Assembly (NCBI RefSeq): GCF_950023065.1
Contig: NC_088681.1
Location: forward strand, 5,208,001-5,272,000
DNA from: Planococcus citri
Lineage: Eukaryota > Arthropoda > Insecta > Hemiptera > Pseudococcidae
DNA: 64,000 nucleotides
Reading direction: 5' to 3'
Shown here: one piece after another, positions 14,001 through 26,126 of the stretch
How the letters are laid out: every line of letters starts with the position of its first letter
Position numbering within the stretch: the first letter of the stretch is position 1
Translations under genes and position numbers: made by a program
The notes under the pieces: model-generated
The model's input: only the letters and a program-made list of their open reading frames with translations
Databases searched by the model: none
Told to the model about the DNA's origin: nothing

Positions 14001-15255
14001 CCACTAATCAGGTCTGATCAGATCAAAGCAGGTCTTCCATATTGGATTCTGAATTTAATCAAATCTGATCCGGTCTGATCTGATCATTCAGGACTTCTCT
14101 ACTAGATGTAATCAGGTTGGCTAACCTGATCAAAACATTGATCTGGCCACAGGTCTGATCAGGTCAAATTGAATCCAGCAAATGTCCGGACCTCATAATT
14201 ATGTACAATTTTAATTTTCAGTATGATGAAAGATGATTGTAGGACCAACCCAGAGTTCACTGATTTGTACATTGCAACATTTGCCAGATGTGCTCCTTAT
14301 TTAATTGGATTTTTCACCGCTTATGTAGTTCAATCATTGAATAAAAAGAAATTCAAATTTACCAAAGTAAGTTGAGCAAATGGTTTTTGAAATTACTTAA
14401 TTCAAGTGGGTACTAAACATTATACAAGTAATGTGGTTTTCCTTTCATGTTCATTTTCTTTAGAAACAAACGTGTTTATATTCACTTCTAGTTCTTTTTA
14501 TTAGTGAAGCATGCTCATTTTACGGACTCGCGTTTTATGCGATCGACAGACCATATAATATGTAGATTTGAAAACGCATTGTATGCGGCTTTAAATCATG
14601 TGGCGATCATGTTGCCATATGCTGTGATGTCTTTATTTTACATGACAACTGGATTAGGTAGGTAGATTATCAGGCGAATATTTATAATCATCCGATCAAA
14701 TATTCTAAAACCACAATATTATCGTATCTTTTATAGGTATTTTTAATAATCTTATCGGATGGAAAGTATGGATACCCTTTGGACGTCTAACATATTCGGT
14801 TTACTTGATAAATACGATAGTTCAATTGTACCACGTTTCTTCTCAAAAACAGCCGTTCGTGTTACCTGACAGAATAAATTTGGTAAGTGATCCGAGATAA
14901 AGAATGAAGAAATTTGTCTGCTTAGGTTTTTCTTGATACGAATTTTCACATTTTTAAGGTATGGTGGTTCCTAGGCGATGTAATGTGGTGCTACTTGATG
15001 GGATTAGCTTTTTATTTACTTGTCGAAGCTCCGATTTTGAACTTGAGAATATTGGTGAAAAAACAATTATCGAAGTGAGTACCTATGTTTTTATTTCTCC
15101 TGCAAGCTTTTTATACCTACTTATATGGTTGAAAATCGTTTAGAAGTTTCACATAGTCGTGTAGATGTTTGATAGATATTTCAATGTTTTATAGAATGTT
15201 TATGAAGTCTAAACCAGATAAAAACATCGCAGATAGGATTCAAGGACACCTGTGA
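5052..15255 (+). CDS. NRF-6-like (nose resistant to fluoxetine) acyltransferase, at least 12 exons, damaged or incomplete
   Basis: Exons: 5052-5343, 7839-7994, 8145-8343, 8453-8541, 11437-11594, 13459-13627, 13794-13987, 14222-14366, 14464-14657, 14737-14882, 14959-15074, 15195-15255 (TGA). Exon 1 carries a signal peptide (IVSYFVTIILFCGISA). Exons 1-3 form the extracellular NRF domain, with WPLAGIFSGKVDHLGNYDQC, GRYCLAK and LCVPSSC. Exon 4 is the first membrane span. Later exons match acyltransferase-3 landmarks: VDAFFFVSGYL, FPYTGDGPLWN, PSWYISVDIQ, APYLIGFFTAYV and WIPFGRLTYSVYL. These proteins are multi-spanning and thought to move or acylate lipids; the substrate here is unknown. Two defects: the exon usually bearing HGxRFLS was not found between 8542 and 11436, and exon 14464-14657 has an in-frame TAG at 14563 and a net +1 shift. 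Exon 2 could be longer, but only the donor after 7994 keeps phase. Either a pseudogenising copy or sequence errors. All other junction phases agree. Confidence 0.88.
5390..6900. repeat. T-rich low-complexity intron
   Basis: About 1.5 kb of the first NRF-6-like intron is strongly T-biased on the plus strand, dominated by TTTTTATTT-like runs, with two G-rich islets near 6360 and 6540. No coding potential. From 6900 to 7838 the intron becomes ordinary AT-rich sequence with no gene. Confidence 0.7.
5875..5949. repeat. Two adjacent perfect zero-spacer palindromes
   Basis: 5875-5918 is a 44-bp perfect palindrome centred on TTCGTGTTAACACGAA. Five bases later, 5924-5949 is a 26-bp perfect palindrome centred on AAATAATTATTT. 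Both lie in the T-rich intron. Confidence 0.9.
8976..8998. repeat. (AT)n microsatellite
   Basis: About eleven AT units after CCT, ending in a T-run. It lies in the large intron of the NRF-6-like gene. Confidence 0.85.
9268..9440. repeat. (GACAAAAA)n low-complexity tract
   Basis: Imperfect tandem 8-mers of the GACAAAAA type fade into GAAAGA repeats. Reverse-strand open frames here are artefacts of the repeat (Phe/Leu/Ser/Cys runs). It is preceded by a GGTTTTGCCCTCACTTCGCT motif that resembles one near 57850. Confidence 0.8.
9965..10628. mobile_element. CCC-TIR element with internal tRNA-like unit (copy 1)
   Basis: The left end reads CCCAGTTGGGCGAAAATCTG. The right end, reversed, reads CCCAGTTGGGTGAAAATCTG. 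Both flanks are GT (9963-9964 and 10629-10630), fitting a 2-bp target duplication. Internal GCGTATTTNTGCG-type repeats surround a tRNA-like segment. It lies in an NRF-6-like intron. No transposase frame. Confidence 0.75.
10371..10490 (+). other. tRNA-like Pol III unit with TATA-like box
   Basis: TATATAAA at 10371 is followed about 30 bases later by an A-box-like TGGCGTAGGTAGC (10408) and a B-box-like AGTTCGATCC (10456), then CCA and a T-run at 10482. The T-arm pairs poorly, so this is tRNA-derived rather than a working tRNA gene. Confidence 0.55.
11640..13340. repeat. GATC-rich degenerate satellite array
   Basis: Tandem units of about 130-200 bp, each combining GATCTGATCTGATC-type runs, a CCTTGAGAAGTCTGGATTTA-like block and GGGCCTCCCATGTTGCAT (near 12430, 12630, 12760 and 12960). 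The whole array sits in one intron of the NRF-6-like gene. A related tail follows exon 7 at 13990-14170. Confidence 0.8.
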
Positions 15256-15622
15256 AACCATAATTTTCCAGTTACCAGTTGATTATTTAAATACCTAACA
15301 CTGTTTAAATAATAATTGCTATTAACTATACTCGCTGGAAATATTTGTCTTTCATGAATTAAATTTTTGAACACCATCTAATTATAAAACAACACAATAT
15401 ATTTTGGTTTGATTCAAAAAAAAAAAAATAAAAAAAAAAAGTTGAATACATCAGGAGAAATGCAATATTATACTTAGGTAGTTATTAAAATTCAACTAAA
15501 AAAAAACTCATTCAAATCAATCTAAATTTCTTACTTACATATAATTTCATTAAATTAATTATTTTTGAACAAAAGGAAATTTACAGATACCTAAGTGATA
15601 AGTACATACTGTATGTAATTTA

Positions 15623-16506
15623 TTATTTTAATGTTCTGTCGTGGATCTCTTTTTCGGAAATTTCTCTCTGTTTGCCTTTTTGTATTTTTCCAGAAGCAGT
15701 TTTTGGATAATTTTCGCAAAAAAATATGTATTCTGGAATTTTATATGATGCAATCTGAAATCAAAGGTAGAATTTTTTGAATGTGTTTTTTGTTAGAACT
15801 GGAAGTAGGTATAGGAAGGAACATGAGTATCTAGTATTTAGTTTTGAGATTATATATATGTAAATACTGTTGATAAGTATTCAGTTTGGCTAAAAGACTT
15901 ACACTCCCTTCACAATATTGTTTCACATCCGATTCACTCAAATTTGAATTTTCCTTTTTAATTACAGCTGCTGCTACTTTTTCACCCAGTCGAGCATCAG
16001 TCACTCCATATACCTAAAAAAATTTCAGATAATTATTTGGTAACAACATGAGAATGTATCACTTCTTGAAAAAATTTGCCATACTTGGACATCAATAACA
16101 TCTGGATGTTTGCTTATTACTCTTTCTATTTCACTGGGTTGGATATTTTCTCCTCCTCTGATAATTATATTTGTATCTTTGATACGACCAACAATCTGAG
16201 CATATCCATTTTCCATCAAAGCAAACCTATCTCTGTAATCAGATGAGTTTCACAAAATAATTATGTCACCTGATTCACTATTTTATCACTGCTTCATTTG
16301 TGAGACTTATTGGAGCATCCCCCTCACCCCCTCCCATACATATCTCATACCTACCCACTGTGAAACCATCCATCTTCTGATAATACTGCCTTTGTTTTTT
16401 CTGGTTCCTTGTAGTACCCTTCATTACTTAACATGTATCCTCTGAAGCACATTTCTCCCGGCTGGCCAAATGGTACTAATTGATTGTTACCATCGACAAC
16501 TTTGAC
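15623..16506 (-). CDS. ACSF2: ACSF2-like acyl-CoA synthetase, 3' part (4 exons)
   Basis: Four minus-strand exons, 16506-16355, 16232-16085, 16013-15903 and 15754-15623 (TAA), splice in consistent phase to 180 residues. They contain FGQPGEMCFRGYML, a WFHSGD hinge-proximal motif, the IVGRIKDTNIIIRGGENIQP block of the C-terminal domain, and the catalytic-lysine region KTASGKIQK near the end. This is the C-terminal third of the acyl-CoA synthetase family, closing the active site for the thioester step. No N-terminal exons are visible upstream to the right. A 1.16 kb TIR element begins 60 bp upstream of the first exon found. The piece missing relative to the gene at 88-1703 is only the short YGTTE exon, so the two loci may be tandem paralogues or a rearranged or mis-ordered single gene. 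Confidence 0.92.
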
Positions 16507-16565
16507 CTAATTAGAATGAACAAACTTTAATAGTAAAATAATAAGGAAATCAGTTTATCATACCT

Positions 16566-17722
16566 GGGTAATTCTCAAAAAAAATTTCAATTTTGATGTG
16601 CATAATTTTGAAAAATAAAAATCATTTTTTTGGAAAATTTCAAGTGGGAATCATTTGTATAGGTGTCCCAGATCCCTGTTCTAGTGTTGGCCTCAATTCA
16701 ATCCCCCCCACTATAGGACCCCGGCCCCCCTAAAACAGCGATAATTAGGATTCGACCCTCATCGATGTGTAATATGTCGATTGATATGTTTTCGAGGTCG
16801 TAGAATTCGAATCTGGGGTTATTTTTTATGTGGAGGTGGAGGGTGAGGCGTGGGGAGGGGGAAACTGTCAAATTTTGCTTATATTATCGTGTAATACGTC
16901 AATTTATGTTTTTCAGGCCGCAAAGTTCGAATCTGGACTTATTTTTTTTGTAGGGGTAGAGGTGAGGTGTGGGAGGGAGAAACTGTCAAATTTTCCTTGT
17001 ATTATTGTGTAATATATCGACTAGCGCGATAAAAGTACAGCTGTCTGAAATTTGGCCAAGTCGAAGGACAAATGGGCGCTGGACAAGCCGAAGGACAATC
17101 TCAACGTTTTTTCGTTTCTAGCCTTACCTACTGGACATTATGGGCAAATAAAAAGGCAAGCCGAAGGACACCGATTTTGCGAAATATCATATTTACAGAG
17201 ACAAGTACTATCAGAACGAGCCATTGCGTAGGTTTTGAAAATAACATTGCGGGGTAACATTGTTATGAGGACAGTCAACCAGTGCAGCCACTCGCCAGAA
17301 AAAAATGTTGGATTGGGAAGCTACCAAAAATAATTGAAAATTGCTCTAAAAGTGTGTGACAGTTTTCAAATGTGAAATGTGAGCTTCCTATGGACTTATT
17401 CCGATTGCAATTAGCACAATAATGGACCTTCGTGTTCTATGATAATGAGAATGTGTCAATTTTTCCATAGAAAAAAAAATGAAGTTCATGACACTTTATA
17501 ACATTTATTTTCAAAAACATGGCGTGTGACAGCCAAGTCGAAGGACATTTGGGGTATAAAATCGAATGTACACCAATGAAAGGAAGGGCTAAAAATCGCA
17601 GTACCATATGTGAAATGTGTGGGGGGTGATCCTTGAATGGACCAAAAAAAAAAAAAATTCATGCTAAAACCTTTGAGAAATTTGCCATGTACACGATTTT
17701 TACCTTTTTTTGAGAATTACCC
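16566..17722. mobile_element. 1.16 kb TIR element GGGTAATTCTC (copy a)
   Basis: Starts GGGTAATTCTCAAAAAAA and ends with its inverse (TTTTTTTGAGAATTACCC). ACCT occurs directly on both sides, but the related copy also has ACCT at its right end, so a 4-bp target duplication is unproven. The interior contains two to three copies of a tandem unit with TTTTCGAGGTCGTAGAATTC and GGTGAGGCGTGGGGAGGG, also found in another family. No transposase. Confidence 0.75.
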
Positions 17723-18009
17723 ACCTACAATCATTGATTCAGATCATTTTTTTCATTTGAGCAAGAGAAACCATAAGGTGATTATTAAAGAAATTCTAGC
17801 AATCCAAATAGAAACCTTTTTATTGAGTTTCAAATTTTTCTAAAACAGTCCAACATGATTGAAGCATATGCAAAACCAATCATAACCATCAGCATTGTCA
17901 CAAAACATCCCTTAAGGGAGTATCATCTAGAGATCAACATGTACCATCTATGCAAAATTGGGCACTTACTCAGCTGACATCTATTTTTGTTAGTGTTATG
18001 CCTATACTA

Positions 18010-18831
18010 CGGGTCATTCAATAAGTAAGTTTCCCTATTTTTTTCTCGGAAACTAATCATACAAAATTCGTTCTGTTTTCAGGGAAATGTTTCTGAGGGT
18101 GTTTTGGCACTACTGTAAAAATTTCAACTTGGTGGTGTCATTACAGCGGAAGCTGTGGTACAAAAACCATCAACCTACCCCTACAACTTGCCGCCAAGTG
18201 TGAAGTGCGAAGTTTGGTCTGTTTATAGTGCACTCTTGGTGAAAATGCGATGGAAATTCACTGAAATGTTAGTAAAATGTATGGTAAAGACGTTATGAGC
18301 ATCCAGATGGGTCATCAATGGGTGAAACTCTTTCAGGAGGGGAGAAAAGGAGGACACAATTTGAAGCGCTCTGGCCACCCATCTGACTCCATATTCCTTG
18401 GATATCACCCACAGTGATGTGGAAATGTGCGTTGAGGATGGCGCAAACAGCTGTAATTAAGTTGTCACTGATGGAATGAAGAACATTTCATTTGGTTAGC
18501 TTTTCACTATTATCCACAATCAGATTGAAATGTGTAAGATTTGGGCCAGGTGGGTGCCAAAACAGCTTCTCATACTGCTTGTGCCACTCAAGACCTCCTC
18601 AAAAAATTAAATGGGGAAGTTTTTTCACATCCTACACATTCACCAGATCTCACCCTATCACATTTCAACTTTTTCTGCCACCTGGAGGTCAAATTTTGAG
18701 GAGAATGTGATGATGATTGCATTGAAAAATTGTAAATTTTTTCAAGTTTATCATATTTTTTCCCCGCACCATTTTGATAATTTCTTCAATATTTCCCAAT
18801 ATAGGGAAACTTACTTATTGAATGACCCTCG
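18010..18831 (+). mobile_element. Decayed mariner-type transposon
   Basis: The ends are inverted copies containing GGGTCATTCAATAAGTAAG, flanked by TA on both sides. The right end is CGAGGGTCATTC; the left has lost two bases. Broken plus-strand frames retain mariner-like patches: a WVKLFQEGRKGGHNLKRSG-like segment near 18310 and a THSPDLTLSHFNFF-like segment near 18650, which recalls the SPDLAPSD catalytic region. Many frameshifts; not functional. Confidence 0.8.
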
Positions 18832-19070
18832 TACATTGATAATGTATTGCTGGGAAATTTTAATTTTTGAGCTTCCACTAGTAATTTCCTGTTGCTTACT
18901 AGTGACATCTACACAAGCACCTCAGAGCTAGCCAGGTAGTTTAAGAGACCCTGAGATCCTCAGCATTGACCTCTAAAGATGCTCAAACCGGTTTTAGATT
19001 TTTGATTCTGTTAACAAAGAAAATGCTTGTAAGATTTTTAATCACACAATGAAGCATATGCCTCTGTAAC

Positions 19071-19560
19071 CAGAGCTGTGGGACCGAAACCAGAACCGAT
19101 TAAATCCTGATTCAAATCCGATCCCAAAACCAAAATCGTTATTTTTCTTGATCCCGAAACCAATATAATTTTGAACCCGAAACAATCCTAGAACCGAAAC
19201 AATTGTTTTGGTATGGTCATCTTACATCATTTATCATAAATCATTCAGATTACAATAAAAATTACTCAACAAATTCAGCAAAATATGCACTTAAAACGTC
19301 AAACTAATCACTCCCCATTTTTTAGACCACTGCAAGGTCCATTAGTGAATTTGGGCTTAAAATATGGTTGAAATGAAAATCCCAAAACTGAAACCGATTC
19401 AACCTGGAACTGAAACAAATTTTTCAATCACAAAACAAATCTCAAAACCGAAATAAAAAATTGAAGAACAAATCCCAAAACAAATTCAATCCCAAAATGA
19501 AAAAATTTCAATCCCAAAACCAAAATTTAATTCCGAAATTGTATTGGTCCCATAGCTCTG
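19071..19560. mobile_element. hAT-type MITE, 8-bp TSD TCTGTAAC
   Basis: Begins CAGAGCTGTGGGACCGAAAC and ends GGTCCCATAGCTCTG. Exact direct repeats TCTGTAAC lie at 19063-19070 and 19561-19568. The interior is rich in CCCGAAACC-like repeats. The insertion interrupts the tRNA-like sequence at 19561-19650. Confidence 0.9.
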
Positions 19561-19650
19561 TCTGTAACTGGATTTGAAACAGTTACCTTGTTAACAAAGG
19601 CCTGTTGTTCTACCCACTATGCCACTGAGGAACTCTTCAACCAATCATAT
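19561..19650 (-). other. tRNA-derived segment, interrupted by MITE
   Basis: On the minus strand, CAGTGGCATAGTGGGTAGAA (A-box-like) is followed by AACTGTTTCAAATCCAGTT (B-box-like T arm). A CATATGAT motif lies upstream. No terminator T-run follows directly. Probably a SINE or relic related to the other tRNA-like modules of this window. Confidence 0.5.
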
Positions 19651-19914
19651 GGAGCGCCAAGAACTAATTGGGTCAAGAAAAGACAGATGAGGCTGATTAA
19701 GACAGATGAAGATGATACGCAAGTGGCTCAACATCAAGTATTTTTGTATTAGGTAGGTAAGTAGGCAATATTGTGTAGTTTTTACGGTAGGTACACCTTT
19801 CAGACTGACGTTACATTGGTTGCAAATTAGTTTTTTTGAGTTCAGTTGATAGTAGTGATTTTTTTTCTAAATTTGGAACTGCACAATTTTTTTTCGATTC
19901 TTTGGAACTACACA

Positions 19915-20470
<556 letters not shown>

Positions 20471-20683
20471 AACTACTCGTTAAAGTAGGGACTGTTTTAT
20501 TGCACAGTTGATTAATTTTCATTCATGAAATATGGACATACTCGTTAATTACCTTTTGACATCATGGACATACTCAAAATAATATGAGTACGAGTATATG
20601 TCCATCTTTCACAAATGAAAGTTAATTTTACTGCACAATAAACATTGTTTTTCTCAAAAGTGGTCCAGGCATATTACTCTAAC

Positions 20684-20985
20684 TCAAAAAGTGCTTTTTT
20701 GGACACACACACCGTTGCCTTTAAGGTGAAGAATTATTGTACTTCTGAGGTAGTTGAGATGTTCAGCATTTTGTAGATCAATTGGTACTGGAGGTCTATT
20801 GCAAACCCATTTTGGGCACTGAAGGAAAATGTGAGATGGTGTTTCTTTCTCACCACATTCACATAGAGGGCTATCTGAGTACTCAACATTATTGTAACTG
20901 CCGCCATGACTCTTCACAATCAGAATTAACCCCAATGGACTATGACTAGGGCAATTCTTTCTCAGAGAGCTCTTTTTTGAGATTG
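20684..20985 (-). pseudogene. R1-like LINE 3' coding fragment
   Basis: The minus-strand translation contains LRKNCPSHSPLG then PLCECGEKETPSHIFLQC. This is the C-terminal zinc-knuckle-like Cys/His motif (CxC...HxxxxC) seen downstream of the reverse transcriptase in R1-clade and related LINEs. Short, no RT remains; distinct from the larger R1 copy to the right. Confidence 0.7.
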
Positions 20986-21039
20986 ACTAGCGTAAGTAGG
21001 CCTTAAAATACCTATCTTCAATCTTCCCAGTGGCAAATG

Positions 21040-21130
21040 GTTGAATCTGATTAGATCCAGACGTTTCCTGGATCCAATTTGACCTGATCAGCCCAACAAA
21101 ATCTAATCAGATGTGGTCAGATCAACGGAT
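21040..21130. repeat. GATC-satellite fragment, left flank of LINE
   Basis: Shares the TCTGATCAGATCCAATTTGA vocabulary of the 11.6 kb array. It continues at 27225 after the LINE insertion. Confidence 0.65.
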
Positions 21131-22270
21131 ATCTGTACAGATATTTTTTTTTTTCAAGTGTCCCCATTCCCCACGAGGGTGTGGGAGAATTTATTGTGCA
21201 ATATAAGGAACAACTTACGAATACCTATTGGTTCTTATCATACACCATACCAAACAACACAAACAAACAAGGAATAGTAAAGAATTCGCATTAACTACAA
21301 TAAAATAGATAATAATATGATGAAGAAGCAAAAATTATATCTAGGTCAGGAGGGTGGAGGGCGAGAGAAAAAATAATACAATGGGGAATAAACAAGGGGA
21401 CAATATTTAATTAATCATAATCTAGGAGGAGGTATTACATGAGATTGATTACATTCGAGAGTCCACAGTGATTGGACTTCTTTACAACAATAGTGGATGT
21501 GAGCAGTGTCACTGACATAGATTGGAGGATCTGGTGTACAAACTAGTAAAACATGAGCGGCTGTCTCATTCTCATCTTTACCGCAGCTACATAACGGAGA
21601 TAAGACACGTTTTTTCTTGAAAAGATACGAGCGAAATACAACATGGCCTGTGACAGCTTGTGTGAAATAAAAATCCATCTGACCAAGGGGGGGGGGGGTG
21701 TTTCGGAAACATTGGCTATTACTTAACGAGTAAGTGAATTGACCAAATTTGGCTGAACTCCATAGTTTTTGCCATTCTCTAGTTGTAGCATTGGCAAATT
21801 TTCTTCTTAAAGAAGCGCCATTGCCACCTAGCCATTTTAACTGAGGTAAATGAACGAAGTCTTGCACTGGAATATCATTTTTAAGCAGCTATCGTATGCT
21901 TCTCTCTGCAACATGGAGGTGCAGGAGGGAACACCCGCAAGAACTCCCGCAGCATCTACACCGACAGTACGATAGGATCGGATGATGCGTTGACTGATTT
22001 GACATCGAAGTTGTTGAAGTTTGATTACATTATCATGTAAAAATAGTCTATGATAAAAGGCTGATGAACAATATTTAATTAGTGCTAGAACTGTACCATA
22101 ATACATAATTTTACAAGCATGAGATGAGTACCCAAAAGTATTATTACAAAGAGGTAATAATAGTGGTAGGTACTTATAGGTTTTCTCAACAATATAATCT
22201 ATGTGCTGAGTGCAACGCAATTTATCATCTAATATTACGCCAAGATACATGAACGAGTGAAAAGTATTAA

Positions 22271-24466
22271 GGTGCATCAGGGGAAGTCAGAACGTTTTTT
22301 CACAATTTCAACTTTGATCAGCTGTTACTCTCGTACTAATGAACCAATATGGCTGAAATTTGGTATGTAGGTTTCCATAAGGGTTCTTAACCTATGGTAA
22401 AAATTTCAGCGCGATTGTCACAGTAGCTTTCGCACAATCGAATAAAATGTAACTTGTTCTGACTTACCCCGCTTTGGGGTAAGTCAGAAAATCTACAAAA
22501 TTAATTGGTGATTTTAGGATTTGACCCTGATCGATGCGGAATATGTCGAATAATATGTTTTCGAGGTCGTAGAATCCGAATCTGGAGTTATTTTTTTAGT
22601 AGGAGTGGGGGGTGAGGCGTGGGGGGAGGGAAAATTTCAAAATTTTCCTACATTATCATGTGATATGTCGAGTAATGTGTTTTCGAGGTCGTAGAATCCG
22701 AATCTGGAGTTATTTTTTCTGTAGGGGTGGGAGGTGAGTCAAGGGGAGAGAGAGTAAATTACAAATTTTGCCTATATTAATGTGTACCTAATATGTCGAT
22801 TGATATGTTTTTGAGGTCGTATAATTCGAATCTGGGGTAATTTTTTTGCAGGGGTAGGAGGTGAGGCAAGGGGAGAGGATAAATTTCAAATTTTGCCTAT
22901 AATATTGTGTAACATGTTGATTGATATGTGTTCAAGGTCGCAGAATTCAAATCTTGAGCTAGTTTTTAGGGTTGAGTGCTATTCCAGTACGTTTGGGGAG
23001 AGGGGGGTTGTGGCCTACTGTGCCCCGTGCAAGTTGAAACAGTAATGAAATGAGCTAACTAATGATTATTTGAAATAACTTCCGCTCAAATACACGGACG
23101 TGTATGAAAATGGCGATTTGTAGAAATCTCCCCCTCCTGCCTATTATGGCATTTTGGCTGTCATTGTGGTAACTTCAGAAAAACAATTCATCTGACAATT
23201 TATTGTAGAGTACAAAAATGTATTACTTGGTAAAAAATTGAAAAACTCGTGTTAGGAGAAAAAATAATCATCTTCTGAGAAAACAAAACAAAAAATCCCC
23301 AAAACATAGTAACACCACTCCAAAATACACATCTGACATCATCCTGCAGAAAAGAACACATGATATTGCCTGATTGTATGACATTTTTTTTTCAAAACAT
23401 GTTCTGAATTCTGATTTTACATAAAAAACTGTCAACTTTGAACATTAGTGGTATAAGAAAACATTGAGATGAATAGTAGTAGTAGTAGTAATATTTATTC
23501 AATCTGTTACTTAAGTAACATTCAGAAATTTGGAATTTTTTACAAGCAAAATTTAAAATCCCCCACCCATACGAACCTACGACTCACCTTCCACCTTCAC
23601 CACAAAAAATGACTCCGGATTCAAATTCTAGGACCTCGAAAACGTATTATTTGACATATTACACAATAATGTAGGAAAAATTTAAAATATTCCCTCTCCC
23701 CACGCCTCACCCCCCACTTCTACCAAAAAATAACTCTAAATTTGGATTCTACGACCTTGAAAACATATTATTCGACATATTACACAATAATGTAGGAAAA
23801 ATTTGAAATTTTCTCCTCCCCACGCCTCACCCCCCACTCCTACAAAAAAAATAACTGCAGATTCGGATTCTACGACCTCGAAAACATATCAATCGACATA
23901 TTACACAATAATGTAGGAAAAATTTGGAATTTACCCCTCCCCACGCCTCACCCCTCACTCCTACAAAAAAAATAACTCCAGATTCGGATTCTACGACCTC
24001 GAAAACGTATCATTCTACATATTACACATCGATGAAGTCGAATCCTAATTACCAATGATCACTTTTCTGACTTACCCCATAGCACTAATTTAGGGGGTAA
24101 GTCAGAAAAAGCGATATAAATAATGAATAATTGAAAATTTAAAAAAATTGAATACTTGGGGTTTTACATTATTGTTTTAGGAATACTTTCACTTATAATA
24201 TCACTTTTACTGATCTTTTCTTCTGAGGTAAAAAGCAGTTTGAAAAACACTGGTTACAATTTGAAATCAAATTCAAAACTGCAACTAAAAAAGAACCAAT
24301 CAAAAGCCTGTAAAATGAAACTGGGTAGCGAAATTTTTTATGCTGTGATGAAGTAGGGGTAGTACCCTCAAGTTACCCCTGAGTAGCGCTTCGGCAGATA
24401 TAAGCCTCTTAAGAGCTAGAGCGGTTTTTCTGACTTACCCCGAATTCGGACTTCCCCCGGTGCACC
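22271..24466. mobile_element. TTAA-target MITE (piggyBac-like), long copy
   Basis: Ends are inverted copies of GGTGCAYCNGGGGAAGTC, directly flanked by TTAA at 22267-22270 and 24467-24470. The interior has inverted arrays of a ~120 bp tandem unit (22540-22960 and 23570-24020) and short GGGGTAAGTCAGAA repeats. A hydrophobic open frame at 24156-24356 is not credible as a gene. TTAA duplication is the hallmark of piggyBac-type transposition; family assignment rests on that alone. Confidence 0.88.
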
Positions 24467-24513
24467 TTAATTCTATGACCATTTATAATAAAATAATCAA
24501 CATTAGGCATACG

Positions 24514-24938
24514 CAGGGCTGTAAGGTAATTTATGTTGGTAAATTACGGCGGTATTTTACCGTATTTTACGGTATTTTACCAAAAGTTTATTACTGTATT
24601 TTACCATAATTTACCAAAAAGCCAAATTAACACTTTTTTTTCATCTTTCCTTCATAAATTTCCAAATTTCCATTGAAATTTATGATTTGAAAGTTACCAA
24701 AAATTTTCCCCATGAATTTCCAAAAAATGTCCACGGAAAATTTTCTATAATCTCTAAAACAGATGAAAATTTACTTCAGAGGCAGGTCCGAAGTTCAGAA
24801 CTTCAAAGTCAAACTACAAAAAATAACTCTTCATATTCAAATTAGTAAAATACCAAAAATACCGTAAAATACCGTATTTTACCGTATTTTATCGCCGTAT
24901 TTTACCAGCGAATAAATTACGGTAATTTAACAGCCCTG
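24514..24938. mobile_element. hAT-type MITE, 8-bp TSD GGCATACG
   Basis: Ends CAGGGCTGTAAGGTAA and TTAACAGCCCTG. Exact 8-bp duplications GGCATACG lie at 24506-24513 and 24939-24946. The interior is full of TATTTTACCGTATTTTACC repeats near both ends. It is inserted in the R1 remnant. Confidence 0.95.
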
Positions 24939-25533
24939 GGCATACGTTTAGGGTCGCGATTAAAAACAATACAATAATATCTGTCTTCGACATATTTAAT
25001 TCTTAATTTCTGGAATTAAGAAATGAGATAACTGGACAAATTACTTTATCAACTCTATATCGTAGTACGTTAATCGAATTTGAAGCAATTACTTCGAGTG
25101 AGTCGTCGGCATAGCAAAATGAATAATTCCAAATGCGTTCTATTATCAGCATAATTTCGTCGAAAACCATATTCCAAAGCAGCGGGCCAATACAAGAACC
25201 CTGTGGGCAACCTCTCTTCATTGCTTTGAGCACCTCTTTAAAATGAACGCGGCGATCCGAGAAGTATGATTTTATAATAGCAATTAAAAAATGAGGAACA
25301 TTAGGCTTGTTCAATTGATTAATAATACCTGCCCAACGAGCATTATCGAAAGCGTCGCGAATATCTAAACTAATCAGCACTGTAGGCCTATATTTATAAT
25401 TCTCTAACTTATTAATACAATCTAGTACAGCGTGTAAAGCAAGTTCACAGGATCGAAAACGACGAAAACCATATTGATTATTGTTAAGTGGTGAATATGT
25501 TTCTAAAAATAACTCTAGTTGTGCTTTAATTAA

Positions 25534-26126
25534 GGTGCACCGGGGCAAGTCAGAATGATTTTTCGCAATTTCAACTTTGACCTGCTGTTACTCCCCTTCT
25601 AATGAACCAATATGGATCAAATTTATTATGTAGGTTCCCATAAGGGTTCTTGACCTATGGTGAAAATTTGAGCGCGATTGACGCAGTAGCTTTCGCTTAG
25701 TGGAATAAAATATAAACTGTTCTGACTTCCCCCAATTGGGGGAAGTCAGAACAAGGTAAACTTTGCAGAGGCGTAGATCACAAACGGAGCTTCCTAGAAA
25801 AATTGCAGTCAAACAAAATTGTAGAGAATTTAATTCTCTTTGAGATCACTCTCATCAGATTTTCACTAGGACGCACGGATCCTCCGCTATATGCGAAAAA
25901 CTAAGAAATAGAAAGTCTGTATTTTAGAACAAGTTCAAAACAACAACAAAATACAATTGAACCAAAGACATCTAAAATGAAACTGAATCGCGAAAATTTT
26001 TATGCCATGATGAAGTAGGGGTAGTACCCTCAAGTCACCTTTAATGGCACTTCGCCAGATATAAACCTCTAGGCGCTAGAGCAAGTTTTCTAACTTACCC
26101 CGAATTCCAACTTCCCCCAGTGCACC
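25534..26126. mobile_element. TTAA-target MITE (piggyBac-like), short copy
   Basis: Same ends as 22271-24466 (GGTGCACCGGGGCAAGTC and its inverse). Flanks are TTAA (25530-25533) and TTAT (26127-26130, one change). It shares the internal CAGTAGCTTTCGC and GACTTCCCCCAATTGGGGGA palindromic block but lacks the tandem arrays. Confidence 0.85.

Noticed and set aside
24156..24356. Small hydrophobic open frame
   Set aside because: Lies within a TTAA-target MITE and is absent from the short copy.
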